64,000 nt of DNA from Botryotinia globosa (taxonomy: Eukaryota > Ascomycota > Leotiomycetes > Helotiales > Sclerotiniaceae): NCBI GenBank assembly GCA_014898425.1, contig RCSZ01000008.1, positions 2,181,501 to 2,245,500 on the forward strand. Direction: 5' to 3'. How positions within the stretch are numbered: position 1 is the first letter of the stretch; every line of letters starts with the position of its first letter. This document shows, piece after piece, positions 1 to 11,026 of this stretch. A program made the translations under genes and the position numbers. The notes beneath the pieces were generated by a model. That model made no database searches and had not been told where the DNA came from. It worked only from the letters and a program-made list of their open reading frames with translations.

Positions 1-959
1 ACACTACTCGACAAGATGTTCGAGATCTCTTCACTACTTGGATCAAGTCATTAGTATCAAATTACTCAATTGACGGATTGAGAGTGGACACTGTTAGACA
101 TGTGGAAAAAGATTTCTGGCCTTTATTCAATGAAGCAGCCGGAGTTTATTGTGTTGGCGAAGTAGCAGATGGAGATGTAGATTATCTATGTCCTTACCAA
201 GACTACATGGACGGACTACTTTCGTACGCGTCGTATTACCAACTCACAAAATTCTTTTCCAACACCTCCGCAACGTCTGGAAACTTAATAGGACAACTGC
301 AGTCTCAAAATTATCGATGTAAAGACACAACACTTCTCGGATCGTTCACTGAAAACCACGATCAACCCCGCTTCGGAAATTATACTAGTGATCTCACATT
401 GGCTAGAAATATCATCACGTACACAATCTTAGCCGATGGCATTCCAATAATCTATCAAGGTCAAGAACAACATTTCCAAGGCGCAACTGATCCTTATGAT
501 CGTGAGCCAATATGGCCTACAGGTTACGATACTAGCTCCCCACTTTATGTTCTAGTCAAGCAATTAAATGCTATACGTTCTCTGGCAATAGCACGCTCGG
601 AAAAATATGCGACTGATCAAACTCAAGTCGCTTACTCAGACCCACATAATATTGCATTTCGGAAGGGAGATGGGAAATACATGACTCTGATGGTGCTGAA
701 CAATATCGGGGAGAGAGCAGAAGATTACACGGTTGAGATGAAAAATGTGGGATTTGAAGCTGGATCGGTGGTGACGGATGTGTTGAGTTGTAGGAATGTA
801 ATGATCGATGAGTACGGTGGGATGGATGTGCCGTTTGTCAATGGGTTACCAAGCGTAAGTTCAATCCTGTCCATTAGACTTTGTAGAAGCTAATCGAATG
901 TGTAGGTTTATTATCCTTTCTATTTACTTGCTGGAACAGGCTGGTGTGGTCAGTATTGA
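1..959 (+). CDS. Alpha-amylase (GH13), 3' part of gene
   Basis: Endo-acting alpha-1,4-glucan hydrolase that degrades starch and glycogen, normally secreted by fungi. The 5' half lies outside the window; the frame is open from base 3. All three GH13 catalytic acids are present: the nucleophile Asp in GLRVDT (codon at 87), the acid/base Glu in CVGEV (codon at 159) and the transition-state Asp in TENHDQ (codon at 360). The order and spacing match TAKA-type fungal amylases. Two exons: 1-854 and 906-959, with a phase-0 intron (GTAAGT to TAG). The last exon encodes a short tail ending in GTGWCGQY, which closes the C-terminal beta domain; no starch-binding domain follows. Reading straight through without the intron would replace this tail by an unrelated one. 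Family assignment is firm; substrate preference is inferred. Confidence 0.93.
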
Positions 960-1198
960 GATAGCATACTTCTTATCTTATCTACTTGAGGAGAAGAGGC
1001 ATTTTCTCGTTCACACTTTTACCCACAGAACTGCCCTGTAGATTCATCATTCATAGCTTCAAAGAATATTCTGTATATAAAAAAGCTATGATTGCGTCTT
1101 AATCCCTCTCTAGAGTCTGATTGCAATTTAATAACATAAGAAACGGTCTATGATACACATAAAGTGCCCTAAGCACAAGAACCCCAGAAAAAAACGCT

Positions 1199-2110
1199 TT
1201 ATCCTTCGTAATCCATGTCACTCTCACTGAGACTATCCTCTTCATCAACACTATCTCTAACCTCTCCAGCACCCGTTTCTCCACCACTACCCCTGGTATT
1301 TGCACGAATAGGACCAAAATTACTCAAAGAAGCACCACTAGCTCGCTGCATCTCCCAAACAGGCCGCAATCTCCCCACTTCTCTTCTAGTCTCCTGACGA
1401 GACCCATCCATCATCTCTGGTCGATCCGGAATATCAATCTGCCTCAAGATTCGCTGATTCTCCATCGCTACCAGATTGTTCTCGTCACGGTAGCCAACAA
1501 CGGCTAAATCAGCCATTGGATTGGCGATAGGGGGGCCATTTAGACCATGACTGGTATTTAGAAGGCTGTTTTGAAGGCCTGGGAGACCACCAGCAAGGTA
1601 GCCGACAGGCGAAGGGGGTGCGAAGCGAGAATCATGTGGAGGAGGATGGCGGGGGCGTAAAGCTGGAGCTAGATGGCTAGCTGGTCGTTGGTAGGTGATT
1701 TGAGGAGGGAGTATAGCAGGAGGATATACCAGATGTGCTGGAGGTGTGTGTGGAGGGAATCCACGTGGTCCATTGATATCATATGGATTTATATAATGCG
1801 CGGGGTTATCCATTGGGATATAGCGGCCGGTAGAAGGGGCTATATAGCCTAGCCATTGCATGCCAGGCTCTGCTGGATAGGGAACGGCTGGGTGATCGTC
1901 GGGGAGGGGGTGGGGACCGAAACTGGAGTGGAGGATGGGGTGGTTCATCCAGGCGTTGGTTTGGGTGAGGGTTGCGAATTGGGGGACTGGGAAACCACGG
2001 TAGTAGAGGGGATAGGGTGGGAGAGATGCGGCTTGGATGTTTATATGGCCTGGGAGTTGATAGAACGCTGGTTGTGCGCTAGGAGCGACTTGGACGTGGT
2101 TATTGTTCAT
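1199..2110 (-). CDS. Proline-rich hypothetical protein (303 aa)
   Basis: Unrecognised protein, single exon. I chose the ATG at 2110 (MNNNHVQVAP). The frame stays open upstream to 2338, but that extension looks like 5' leader sequence rich in basic and hydrophobic residues. The product is low in complexity and rich in Pro, Tyr, His and Asn over about residues 10-190 (for example LPPYPLYYRG and FPPHTPPAHLVYPP). The last 20 residues are acidic (DEEDSLSESDMDYEG). No signal peptide, membrane span or known domain is visible, so it is probably intrinsically disordered. It is convergent with the amylase gene, 240 bp away. A long uninterrupted frame with ordered composition supports it being real; the function is unknown. 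Confidence 0.62.
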   Translation of the reverse strand: MNNNHVQVAPSAQPAFYQLPGHINIQAASLPPYPLYYRGFPVPQFATLTQTNAWMNHPILHSSFGPHPLPDDHPAVPYPAEPGMQWLGYIAPSTGRYIPMDNPAHYINPYDINGPRGFPPHTPPAHLVYPPAILPPQITYQRPASHLAPALRPRHPPPHDSRFAPPSPVGYLAGGLPGLQNSLLNTSHGLNGPPIANPMADLAVVGYRDENNLVAMENQRILRQIDIPDRPEMMDGSRQETRREVGRLRPVWEMQRASGASLSNFGPIRANTRGSGGETGAGEVRDSVDEEDSLSESDMDYEG

Positions 2111-2849
2111 TTTGGTGGTGGGATGGCGTGGAATGGGATTAATTTGTGGTTTCACTGCTTGGAATGGTTTATTTATGAGAAGAGAACGCTTAATTTTGAT
2201 AATCAACCTTGTGAGATCAGATTGAAAAGTGAAACTATCACAAATAACTCTTTTGTGGCTATGAACTATCCTAAATCGCACTTCAATACCACAGTTTGAG
2301 CCAAGAACATATCGATTTTGCTGTATAAAAAATATCATCTACCATTAGAATGTAATTGAAGTTCTTAAAATTCAATAATCAAATAGATACACTGGAATTA
2401 GTTGAACTCCAGAACTTAACAACATCAAGTCATCGAATCAGTCATTTCCGAGTTTCCAGAAACACATTTGATCATTCTGACACTTCAAAACAACAAATAA
2501 ATCATCAAACAACCATATAAACAATCATTAGCATAATATAATACATGGATAAATCAAAGAAAGTTGTTTAGCTTTGATAGTTATGGATTGTTCATCAATT
2601 CTCGGCTCCCTTACTCTAAGCGACAGCTAAAGTTAATAGAGTGTCTAGATCTCGAGAGACATTACATCATTTTTCCATGCACTAAAAAACCTATGGTAAT
2701 CAGACTGAATAGTGAGAATGATTTATCTCGATTGTTTGAATCAATTGATAGATTGAAATTATTTTATCATAAAAATCCGACTTATGTATTCAATTCTTTT
2801 GTAGTGTGTAGCACACTTGATGTTGTAATACCATGTGATATATGGAGAT
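2111..2849. other. Intergenic, AT-rich, no gene seen
   Basis: Upstream region of the proline-rich gene. It contains short open frames only, including one of 95 codons at 2564-2851 that begins with TTG and resembles nothing known. The right end grades into the degenerate repeat array; a faint copy of its core may lie near 2725. Confidence 0.5.
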
Positions 2850-3660
2850 AGTCTCAATTGTTCAGATCGAATCTAATTGTTGAAATATTCTCGTATCTCA
2901 AATCCGTTGGACAAATTTGATTATCTCAATTTATCCAATGCATTTATTCCTATGAAATCAAATCACAGATTTGGGTATTATTAATTGTCCAAGTAGATTC
3001 CAGCAATCGAGAAACTCTCAATTGTTTAAACTCTTCATCTATATTCAATTTTCCTAATATATCCAATGCATTCTATGTTATGAAACCATATGGCAAGTTG
3101 ATATATCATTGATTTTCCAAATCGATTTCAATTCTCAAGATACTCTCAATATTCCAACATCTGACATCCATCGAACTCGCTTGAAATATTTGATTCATTT
3201 GATATTCTAAAACCAAATTAAACATTGATATATCCTGATTCTCCGAATCAATTTCAATTATTAAGATATTCTCGTTATTCAAATCCATCTCAAATATCCA
3301 ATTATCCTAAAATATCTAGCACACTTAATAATACAACACCAATAAAATATTCGAATACCTTTGATTATCCAAAGTAAATTCAGGTATTTAGAATATTTCA
3401 TTTTCCAAATGAATTTCAAAGTATAAAGTCATGTTGGACAATGACACTTCAATAATTATCAAAGCCAATAGAAATACTCGCATACTCTTAATTGTTCAAA
3501 TGAATATCAGGTATTTAGAACAATTTATTGTCAAAATACGTTATGCAATATAAAGTCAATTCAGAGCATGAGATTCTCTCGATTGGTCAAATCAAGTTCA
3601 GTTTTTGAAATCATCACATTGTTCAAATTAAACGGATGCATTCCATTCTCCTGGTTTATT
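2850..3660 (-). repeat. Degenerate ~125-bp tandem repeat array with peptide traces
   Basis: A core of about 52 bp recurs at roughly 2979, 3109, 3236, 3360, 3483 and 3573 (spacing 130, 127, 124, 122 and about 90 bp), separated by poorly conserved AT-rich linkers. The + strand core resembles TTGATTNTCCAAATNAATTT followed by a segment ending in TTCAAAT. Read on the minus strand in one frame, the cores give related peptides: LNNENILIIEIDSENQ, WNIESILRIEIDLENQ, LENEIF(stop)IPEFTLDNQ, FDNKLF(stop)IPDIHLNN and LNNVMISKTELDLTN. One pair of cores (3106-3288) is still joined in an open frame with a 42-residue period. This suggests a decayed repetitive coding sequence; an old non-coding satellite is the alternative. 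Confidence 0.6.
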
Positions 3661-3971
3661 TACTACATTTCATGACATATGAGTGGTTAAAACATTCATT
3701 CCATGTCATCCCACAGGGTCTTTGGGAGATTCGAATATCTTCACTTTTATAATGTGGTATATTATTATGTATTACAGGATAGCTGGAGCTTATACGTGGT
3801 TTGTGATCATGAATTCAATAGTCAAATACATCTGATATCACATAATGTAATTAATGAAAGCATTCGTATCCGCCGTCATGAAGCCTTTCGAGCCATTACT
3901 CTCATATTATGGAATATTTATTAATACTGAGATTCATTGATATCGTGGGCTCCTCAGTACAACCCAACCAC

Positions 3972-6342
3972 TTACATATGATGCGCACTCCTAAGTGATC
4001 TCTCCGCATCCTCCCTCACCCCCTCCCAAATCCTGAACATCTCCTTCCACTCCCCCTCACTACTCTTCTCCCACAACTCTCTCCACCACTTCCCCATCGC
4101 CTCGAATTCCCTCATACCCTTCACCCTCTCCGAACCCGTCTCGGATCCCGCATAAATAACTGTATCTATCCACAACGTACACAAAAATGCAAAAAGTGAA
4201 CATCCCTCAATCTCTCTAATCTTCTTCACATGATCCCGACACGAAACCCTATCACCTTTGACAAACGAATCCTGCAAATGGAGAAGCAAAGCCAGCTCCA
4301 CAAAATCAGGTCCGGATTTAATCGTCTCGACGCGGAGATCCGGAGAAAAGAGTTGCAGGCGTAGGATTTCGAGACTCAGTCTCAGAGTCGAAAGTTGAAA
4401 TCTGTGATCTTCTGAAGCGTTGGGAAATTCTTTCAAACATTGATTTACAAAAATGGATGTTCCTCTATTCCACGCAAGTAAAGCTCTTCGACGTTCTTCC
4501 GAAGGAACCTGGATTTGCGGAATATCGACTTGACCAGATTTCAAGAGGGCGTCGATTTTATTTTTGTGATTCTGGACAATCGTCCAAATGAATCCAATCA
4601 AGTGTGTAAAATCAGATAGTCGTTCTTCTTCCGAGACGCTCTGTTTACTGAGATGTTCAAATATCGAAGCAACACCTCTCCGCTGCGTTTCTTCATGCGT
4701 CCAGAACGAACTCTCGATCTTGGAACTTTGCAATAGAGACATTCCGAACCTCAGAGCGATTTTGCTCTCTTCGGTTTCACCTTGCGCACCCAGTATCGCA
4801 TGGACACTTTTCCATCTCTCTCTCAGGATTTGATTATCGTGGCCTAGTTCAGGAGTGACAGGACCTATCCGTATAGTTGATATATCTCTAAATTTTATCG
4901 GCGTTCTGTTCTTTGTATAGATGTTGAAGTTGAGACGAACGCCATGGTTGATTGATCGGTAGTGAAACAGTTTGTGTCCGAATCTATGTACCATATAATC
5001 CCAAAACTCTCTTTGCTGCATATCTTCATAGAAAGAAGCCGGTATTGGGAATTTTTCCTGGTAATCAAAGGGTCCGGGGTTCATTAACGTGATACTCTTC
5101 GATCCACAAAGATCCTGACTCTCTACCGATGGCCACACCGTCTCAAACCAATGCCCATATGGCATTCCTTTTACCGCCGTCGTAAAAGAGCGGACCGTAC
5201 CACCATTCAACTATAGCCACCAAGATTAGTCCTCAAGCTCCCAACTCCGGAAAGAACAAAAACTCACAGCGACCTCAAAACTAAACCCCGCTTCCGCCAA
5301 TGGTTCCTCATCGAAAAACCACGGCGGATTCTCATCATCCGGATTCTGCACCCTCGTCCCATCAGTCCTCGGACAAACGAAATTAATCGCATGAATAATC
5401 TCATGCACAAGCGTAATAGCAGTAGCCCATTCCACCATTTTCCTCTCCGAAGTAGTCAGATCATTTTTAAACAACGATTCTAATCTTGAATAAGCCAGCC
5501 ATACATAAATCTGCCATTCTTTATCTTCTGCTTCGTGATATTCCATGTACTGATAATTTGTTACGGTAAGCCCATATACACTATCTGGAAGCTCATCCTC
5601 CGGGTCGATGGGATATTCTGGACCGCGAGGATCTTCATCGGGTGACATGAAGCCGAATTTGCAATTCCAATTTTTTTCTAGATCGTCGAATACCTGTTCC
5701 ATTCTCTTACGAACGACACTGTAATCTGTGATGTTGTATGGAAGAAATGAAACCAAGTTATCCGGCACTTCATCTTTTGGACGAATTCTCGCTGGATCGA
5801 TAGGAACTCTTTGACCGAATATCAGAGCTGCGAACTATTATCTAAATCAGCCTTATTCACCAACTTCAGATGATTTACAGCAGATCAGTTCCTACCCACG
5901 GTAATGTATACATGCTCATTATAGTCCTACTCGCTAATTGCAAAACCGGCTTCATTTTCTCATACACCAACGGATTATGCATTGACCAATCTCCCCTCTG
6001 TACCCCATCAATTATCAGCGGATACATATGATCTCTCGTCAAATCCGGCTGATGGGGTTGTATCTCCCATCTCTGCTGCTGAAAAAGCGGCATGATGGGA
6101 TTATCTAAAGTAGACTCTTTCAATTGCCTGTCAGTGATAACATCCATATCTGCGAATTCCCGAGCGGTGAATCCATCGAATTGCTCTCGTTGAAAATTCT
6201 CAATTCGATTCCGGAGAACAATTTCTTCAGGATCCATGTTTGCTTTGGGAAAGAGAGGGGCGAGGGGTGTAAGTCCTGATATTTGGGGGTTCTCTGGCCA
6301 GGCGCCATATTTGGGAACATTGCGACTTTGGCGAGGGTCCAT
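3972..6342 (-). CDS. Hypothetical protein with HExxH zincin-like motif (750 aa)
   Basis: Three exons: 5896-6342, 5268-5834 and 3972-5210, joined by two phase-0 introns (5835-5895 GTAGGA/TAG and 5211-5267 GTGAGT/TAG). The joints read TLPW-FAALIFG and FEVA-LNGGTV without a stop. The middle exon carries LVHEIIHAINF at about residues 293-302. A Glu-rich segment, DEEPLAEAGFSFE, follows about 30 residues later and could supply the third zinc ligand, as in gluzincin metallopeptidases. I do not recognise the protein family. No signal peptide is visible, so it is probably intracellular. The C-terminal 250 residues look helical and carry no known motif. The start is the first ATG of exon 1 (MDPRQSRN); an extra upstream exon cannot be excluded. 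The gene model is solid; protease activity is only inferred from the motif. Confidence 0.78.
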
Positions 6343-6795
6343 TGCTGGCGGCGTTGTGGTTTTCGAAAGTTTCCAAAAGATCCTTTGGGATGATTTTTTT
6401 TCGCTGTAGTCGCGCTATACTGTAGACCGCAACGCTTTCCTTTGTTTGGTTGTGGCAGTGAGTTGGTCGTAAACGCAAAACATACCATCCATCTTTGTTG
6501 CAGTACATTACAGTTCCTATTCAATCAAGAACAAGTAGAGACAAAGAATTTTTGAAATCACCTCAACCGCAGGGCCAAAGTATTTCTGATATCAAATAAG
6601 AGATCTGAACCTTTGTCAAGTTGCAATAGACTAATAAAATAGCTTAAAGAAGTATCGTCGAATCGCCCAATCCGGATAAAAAGCCACATAAAGACCTTCA
6701 TATTCTCTCAAAGCAAGAATCTCCCCCATCTCCCCCCCATCACAAATCATGAATCCATCCTGTGAATCTTACAGGTGAACAAACTCTCAAACACC
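6343..6795. other. Divergent intergenic promoter region
   Basis: A 453-bp gap between the HExxH gene (minus) and the membrane-protein gene (plus), so probably shared by both promoters. C-rich tracts at about 6721-6740 precede the plus-strand start. Short overlapping open frames on the minus strand at 6227-6524 read through exon 1 of the left gene in other frames and look spurious. Confidence 0.5.
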
Positions 6796-8340
6796 ATGTC
6801 TACAATCGGCACCAATAGTTCTTCCCCTCGTCGCCTAACCTTCTTCACTCCCCCCGAATCCCCCAAATCCCCCAAAACCTCACAACCAAGCACTCGACGA
6901 GCCTCCAAAGTCATAACTTCCAGTCCACGAAAAAGAGTTTCCTTCCCCGTCTTTCCACAAGGAATGGAAATACCAAGAGATCAGACCTCATGGCGACAGA
7001 GAATAGCCAACATACCAACGTTATGGTCTGAATTCAATACCGCGGTCCGTCATCGCATTTCCGTGAGAAGACTCATCAAGGTGATCATTCTTATCTACGC
7101 AACTGCCCTTATCATCCGCGTCATTGATATTCGTGTCTCCCTGGGGAAAAGTCCTGGGTACGAAAGAGATGAAGGATATAACCACGGAGAAGAGCAAGAC
7201 GCTCTGCACGCAGAAGATGACAATGTTTACGAGAGAGAGCAAGACTTTCAGCGCGAAAAGAAACAATTCACACACGGACGTGATAATCACGACGGTTTTC
7301 ACATTCCACAACAACTCGAGCCCTACGAGTTAGTCAGTCCATTAATGGATCTCGCAAATCTAGATATCAGTCCTCAGCTTGATGTCTTGAAAGATGCATA
7401 TATCGATTCACGATATGGACTGAGCAGACTGAGAGAGGGTCTGCCAGAATTGTCAAAAAATTCCCCAGCACTAAGCACCAAGATTCGAAAGGTTCGAGAA
7501 CAGGCCTGGACAATCTCCGAAGCTATTGGTGGGTTTTCAAAGTTCATAGATGTTTATATAGGTACCTTCCAGCGAGAAACAGATCATCTCAGGGAAGAAC
7601 TCGCCAAAGTGAAACCTGGAGATGAACTTGCCGATTTAAATCTAGAAGATTGTAGAAAAGTGGGCACAATTTGGATCAGTCATTACAAACGATTAAAGCT
7701 AAGGATGAGAAATATATGGAGGATGAAAGATGTTATTTCAAACATTGTTGACTCGGCCGTTAGAGATAGGAAAGATCTTGAAAAGGCATTTAGGAAAGCC
7801 GAGTCCGGCATGACCCAAGAAGCAAAAAAGCGGGAATGGGATAATTATGATTTTCCCTCCGCATACCAATTCTTCGAACGATTTAGTCGAGGCAGAACTA
7901 AAGACAAAAACTGGGGGGGCTATGATGAAACGATGAGAGAGTTGATCATATACATAGATATATCACTCAAGGATGCCAATGGACAAATTGAAAACTTGAT
8001 GGCAAATTTCCAGCAGGTTTTAAGTGTTGATGAGAATGAAGCAGATGTGGGTTCGATGAATGTTCCGACGATTTTCAATCAATTGGAGGCGCTGAATCTC
8101 ACCTTTGAGAAATATACGCGGGCCAATGTCCTGATTGAACGCGTGAAAGAGAAGTCGATGAAGGAACTGAGAAGTAGACCTCATGATTCGAAAGAAAGGA
8201 ACAGATATTATAACTATCTTGCTAGTCAACAGAAAGAGCGTCTTGATAGGCACATCATCACCCTGAGGGACAGGAAAAAGGAAGAGTTTTTGCAGGAGTT
8301 GGAAGAAAGAAGAGTCAAGCAGAGCCAGAAGGGGGGATAA
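6796..8340 (+). CDS. Single-span membrane protein with coiled-coil-like lumenal/cytosolic region (514 aa)
   Basis: Unrecognised fungal protein, single exon. The first ATG is at 6796 (MSTIGTNSSS). Residues 1-70 are rich in Ser, Pro and Arg (FTPPESPKSPK; SSPRKRVSF) and look disordered and phosphorylatable. One hydrophobic stretch at about 93-112 (LIKVIILIYATALIIRVI), preceded by RHRISVRR, is the only membrane span. After an acidic, charged linker comes a helical, highly charged region from about residue 190 to the end, ending in KKEEFLQELEERRVKQSQ; it is coiled-coil-like. This is a topology typical of organelle-anchored or nuclear-envelope proteins, but no family is recognised. It is convergent with the PP2C gene downstream. 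Confidence 0.75.
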   Translation: MSTIGTNSSSPRRLTFFTPPESPKSPKTSQPSTRRASKVITSSPRKRVSFPVFPQGMEIPRDQTSWRQRIANIPTLWSEFNTAVRHRISVRRLIKVIILIYATALIIRVIDIRVSLGKSPGYERDEGYNHGEEQDALHAEDDNVYEREQDFQREKKQFTHGRDNHDGFHIPQQLEPYELVSPLMDLANLDISPQLDVLKDAYIDSRYGLSRLREGLPELSKNSPALSTKIRKVREQAWTISEAIGGFSKFIDVYIGTFQRETDHLREELAKVKPGDELADLNLEDCRKVGTIWISHYKRLKLRMRNIWRMKDVISNIVDSAVRDRKDLEKAFRKAESGMTQEAKKREWDNYDFPSAYQFFERFSRGRTKDKNWGGYDETMRELIIYIDISLKDANGQIENLMANFQQVLSVDENEADVGSMNVPTIFNQLEALNLTFEKYTRANVLIERVKEKSMKELRSRPHDSKERNRYYNYLASQQKERLDRHIITLRDRKKEEFLQELEERRVKQSQKGG

Positions 8341-9122
8341 GATTGTCGCATGGCCAAATGAGTTCGGAATCACCCTTGCGAGGTTTCGAATTTTCAACTT
8401 TTCAAAAACATTAAATTAAATTTCAGAAGAATCAAAATTATTCGCTTTCGAGTCAATTGACCAAGTCAAAGTTTATGCCCTTGTAGCATCCGCCACATCT
8501 GTGACAACGGCATGCATTGCTTGAAAATAAACAATCATCAGATTTTGACGAGAGAAGATGAAGTAGAAATGAATTTATCGGGTACTCAAGTATAAGTCAA
8601 TGAGGACATCTCCGGAGTCTGACAATCAGCATTTGAGATCGCTCTGCCTATCTTGTCACTCGACACTGGATGTCAGACATTTGCTACTAACAAATAGTTC
8701 CCAGTAAATAGATAGATACATCGGCCCGTAAGGTCTTACCCAGCAAGATACCTGAGCACAATTGACAGTGAAATCAAGAGAATAACTCTCTCTCGAACTC
8801 TTTGAGCCCCTCTTAACGACCTTCTAACCGCCAGTAGGGACATGCTCATATTGATATCCACATTTGAATACTCACAACATTAGCACCATGAACATGCTCC
8901 GAAGGGTTCATATACCATTCGCAATTATAGCTGACAATAGTTTAAGCTCTTCATGACTTCGAGTCTTTTGAAACTCACTGACCAGTACGCTGGGTATATT
9001 ACCACCATCCATCCATACTAATCATTCCCTGCGTCATCCCTGAAATCCAATATCAAAGCTAAATGCTTAATAATACACGCTGAAAAGTAGAAATAGTCTT
9101 TCTCTTTGAATCTAAAGTTATT
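8341..9122. other. Convergent intergenic region with possible small minus-strand exons
   Basis: The 782 bp between two convergent genes. On the minus strand there are several short open stretches next to splice-like signals. One near 8450-8520 encodes CRCHRCGGCYKGINF before a stop, and another near 8700-8760 encodes VSCWVRPYGPMY. They could be pieces of a small Cys-containing gene or simply 3' UTR sequence. I cannot assemble a complete model with a start codon, so no CDS is called. Confidence 0.25.
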
Positions 9123-11026
9123 TTATAATTTGGGCTTGACGTTGTTTGCGCTCGCGCTTGCTTCCTTGTTGACGATAATATCGCCAGATTTTGGTCCGTT
9201 GCCGAAGAAGATGACTTCTACTGTAAGATCATCACTGTACATTTGTCAGCATGGTTTCATGAAATCAACGGCGTGGAGAGCGTAACATACCGGTATCTTC
9301 TAGAATAAGGGGCAGGTAGTGACAGTAAAGCGCAAACCATATCCTTATCCTTTCCTCCTAATGCATTTCGTACTAAGTGTGTGGCTACATTTTTGTCCTC
9401 AACAACAAATCTATCACTTTCAGTGACACCCCATTGACGTTGTCGAATTGGGGCTTTTTGGCCACTATTACCATCATCTTTACTCGTTTCTACAGGTAAT
9501 CCTTTTTGCGACGCTGTAAACATTTTTGTCCATGAACTTGCGGAATTTCCATTCGAATCGGCTGAATGTTTATCAATCCACTGTCCAACCAAGCCGACCA
9601 CTTCTTCGTTTGAGAGCATCTCCCAGAGTCCATCCGTAGCCATCACAACAAAGTCCCCACTCTCCGGTTGAATCTTGGTAGTTGTTACTACAGGTTCCGC
9701 AGTGACGTAGGGTGGGGTTCTAAGAAGGCTAGATGGTGTTCTTCCGAAGAAAGATTCCTTTAGCCTCTCTGAAACTTGACGAGTCCATTTATAAGTTGCG
9801 TCGCCGAATGCGCGAGTTGGCTCGAGACCTCCCAAGACACGACCATTTCTAATGACGTGATCCTCTCCAGGATGTAATTTCCTCATCCTAGCTTCTTCAT
9901 CTTGGTTGCTACCAGTTTGATCGATTGACAAAGCTTTAGCAGTCCATTTTCCACTATCACTTCGTCTTCCTAAGATTGCGCGTGAATCTCCCGTGCATGC
10001 GACGCGCAAGAGTCCGGTGTTGGTATCATAGAAGGAAAGGAGCGCGCAAGATCCTGATAACGCTGGAGCTAACAGTTCTGCCGCGACCAATTTTGAATTG
10101 CCTTTCATTACTTTCTGCGCACTTTCATGTACAATCTCATTGTCGAGTCGAGTGAAGCCGGTCTTCATCGCAGCTTCAATGGCTTCGGTGGAAGGGTTTG
10201 GAGAAGCTTGGTAGGTAGAGTTGAGTTCTCTAGCGACATAATTGATCAACACTTGTCGTAATTTCGCAGAAGTAGTCCAGCCTCTGTTAAGGTGTCAGTG
10301 AGTGTAGTTGTAAATTGAACTAGAAACATACGAGTGCCCATCGAATACACCCCAAAACATCCAATCCGAGGGCGATTGACCCGCAATTGCTTCGTTGGTT
10401 TCAATAATCTTTTCAGAATGATCATCCTCGATTGGGTCATTGCTTGGGATTTGAACGACATCGTATCGCACAACTCCTTTGCCACGGCCGACAAAATAAG
10501 ATTCCTCATTTCTTCTCAATTTTGAAGTTGCTTGCTCTGGTGTTAACATCTCTAAAACTTTTCTTCCAGAATCATCGGTATCCTTTGAAATTGGACCTTC
10601 AATTGTGTCAGTATAAAGACCTTCTGCGCCGACAATTACAGCCTTTCTAGCATCCGCGGTCTCTTCGGGCCCAATCGGCGTTGAATAGATTGTGCTAGTT
10701 GAGAAGCCGCGGGATTGTTGTACTGATGAAGTTGGACTGGCTTCTTGAGTGAGAGTTCCGTCTTCGTTATATGCATACCACGCGCCATATCCCACCAAGC
10801 CTGAAACGAACGCCAGACCGAACCTTCGCCAATACATCGAGGCTGGGATGACGGAAGTTTGAAGTGGTGAAGCTGATGATGCTGATGATTTGGGAATGGG
10901 AGCTCTACCGGAAGAATATCGTGCACTTAGAACATAGTTTGATGGTTGAAAGATGCTTCCACGGGTGCTGCGAAGGGCCGGTAATTGTCTCGCGGTGCGA
11001 ATCGCTTTTAATGCTACTCGACGCAT
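9123..11026 (-). CDS. Mitochondrial PP2C-type protein phosphatase (Ptc5-like)
   Basis: Metal-dependent Ser/Thr phosphatase. In yeast the closest type (Ptc5) dephosphorylates pyruvate dehydrogenase in mitochondria; that substrate is inferred here. Three exons: 10332-11026, 9291-10283 and 9123-9234; introns 10284-10331 (GTATGT/CAG) and 9235-9290 (GTATGT/CAG). The first intron splits the conserved VFDGHSG motif, which splicing restores. Other PP2C motifs: TGDSRAILG, LGGLEPTRAFGD, MATDGLWEMLSNEEVV, and SRRYRDDLTVEVIFFG across the second splice. The N-terminus (MRRVALKAIRTARQ) is basic and acid-free, a good mitochondrial presequence, and is followed by a weak hydrophobic stretch (FGLAFVSGLVGYGAWYA) that may anchor it in the inner membrane. 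It is divergent from the TCF25-like gene. Confidence 0.92.
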
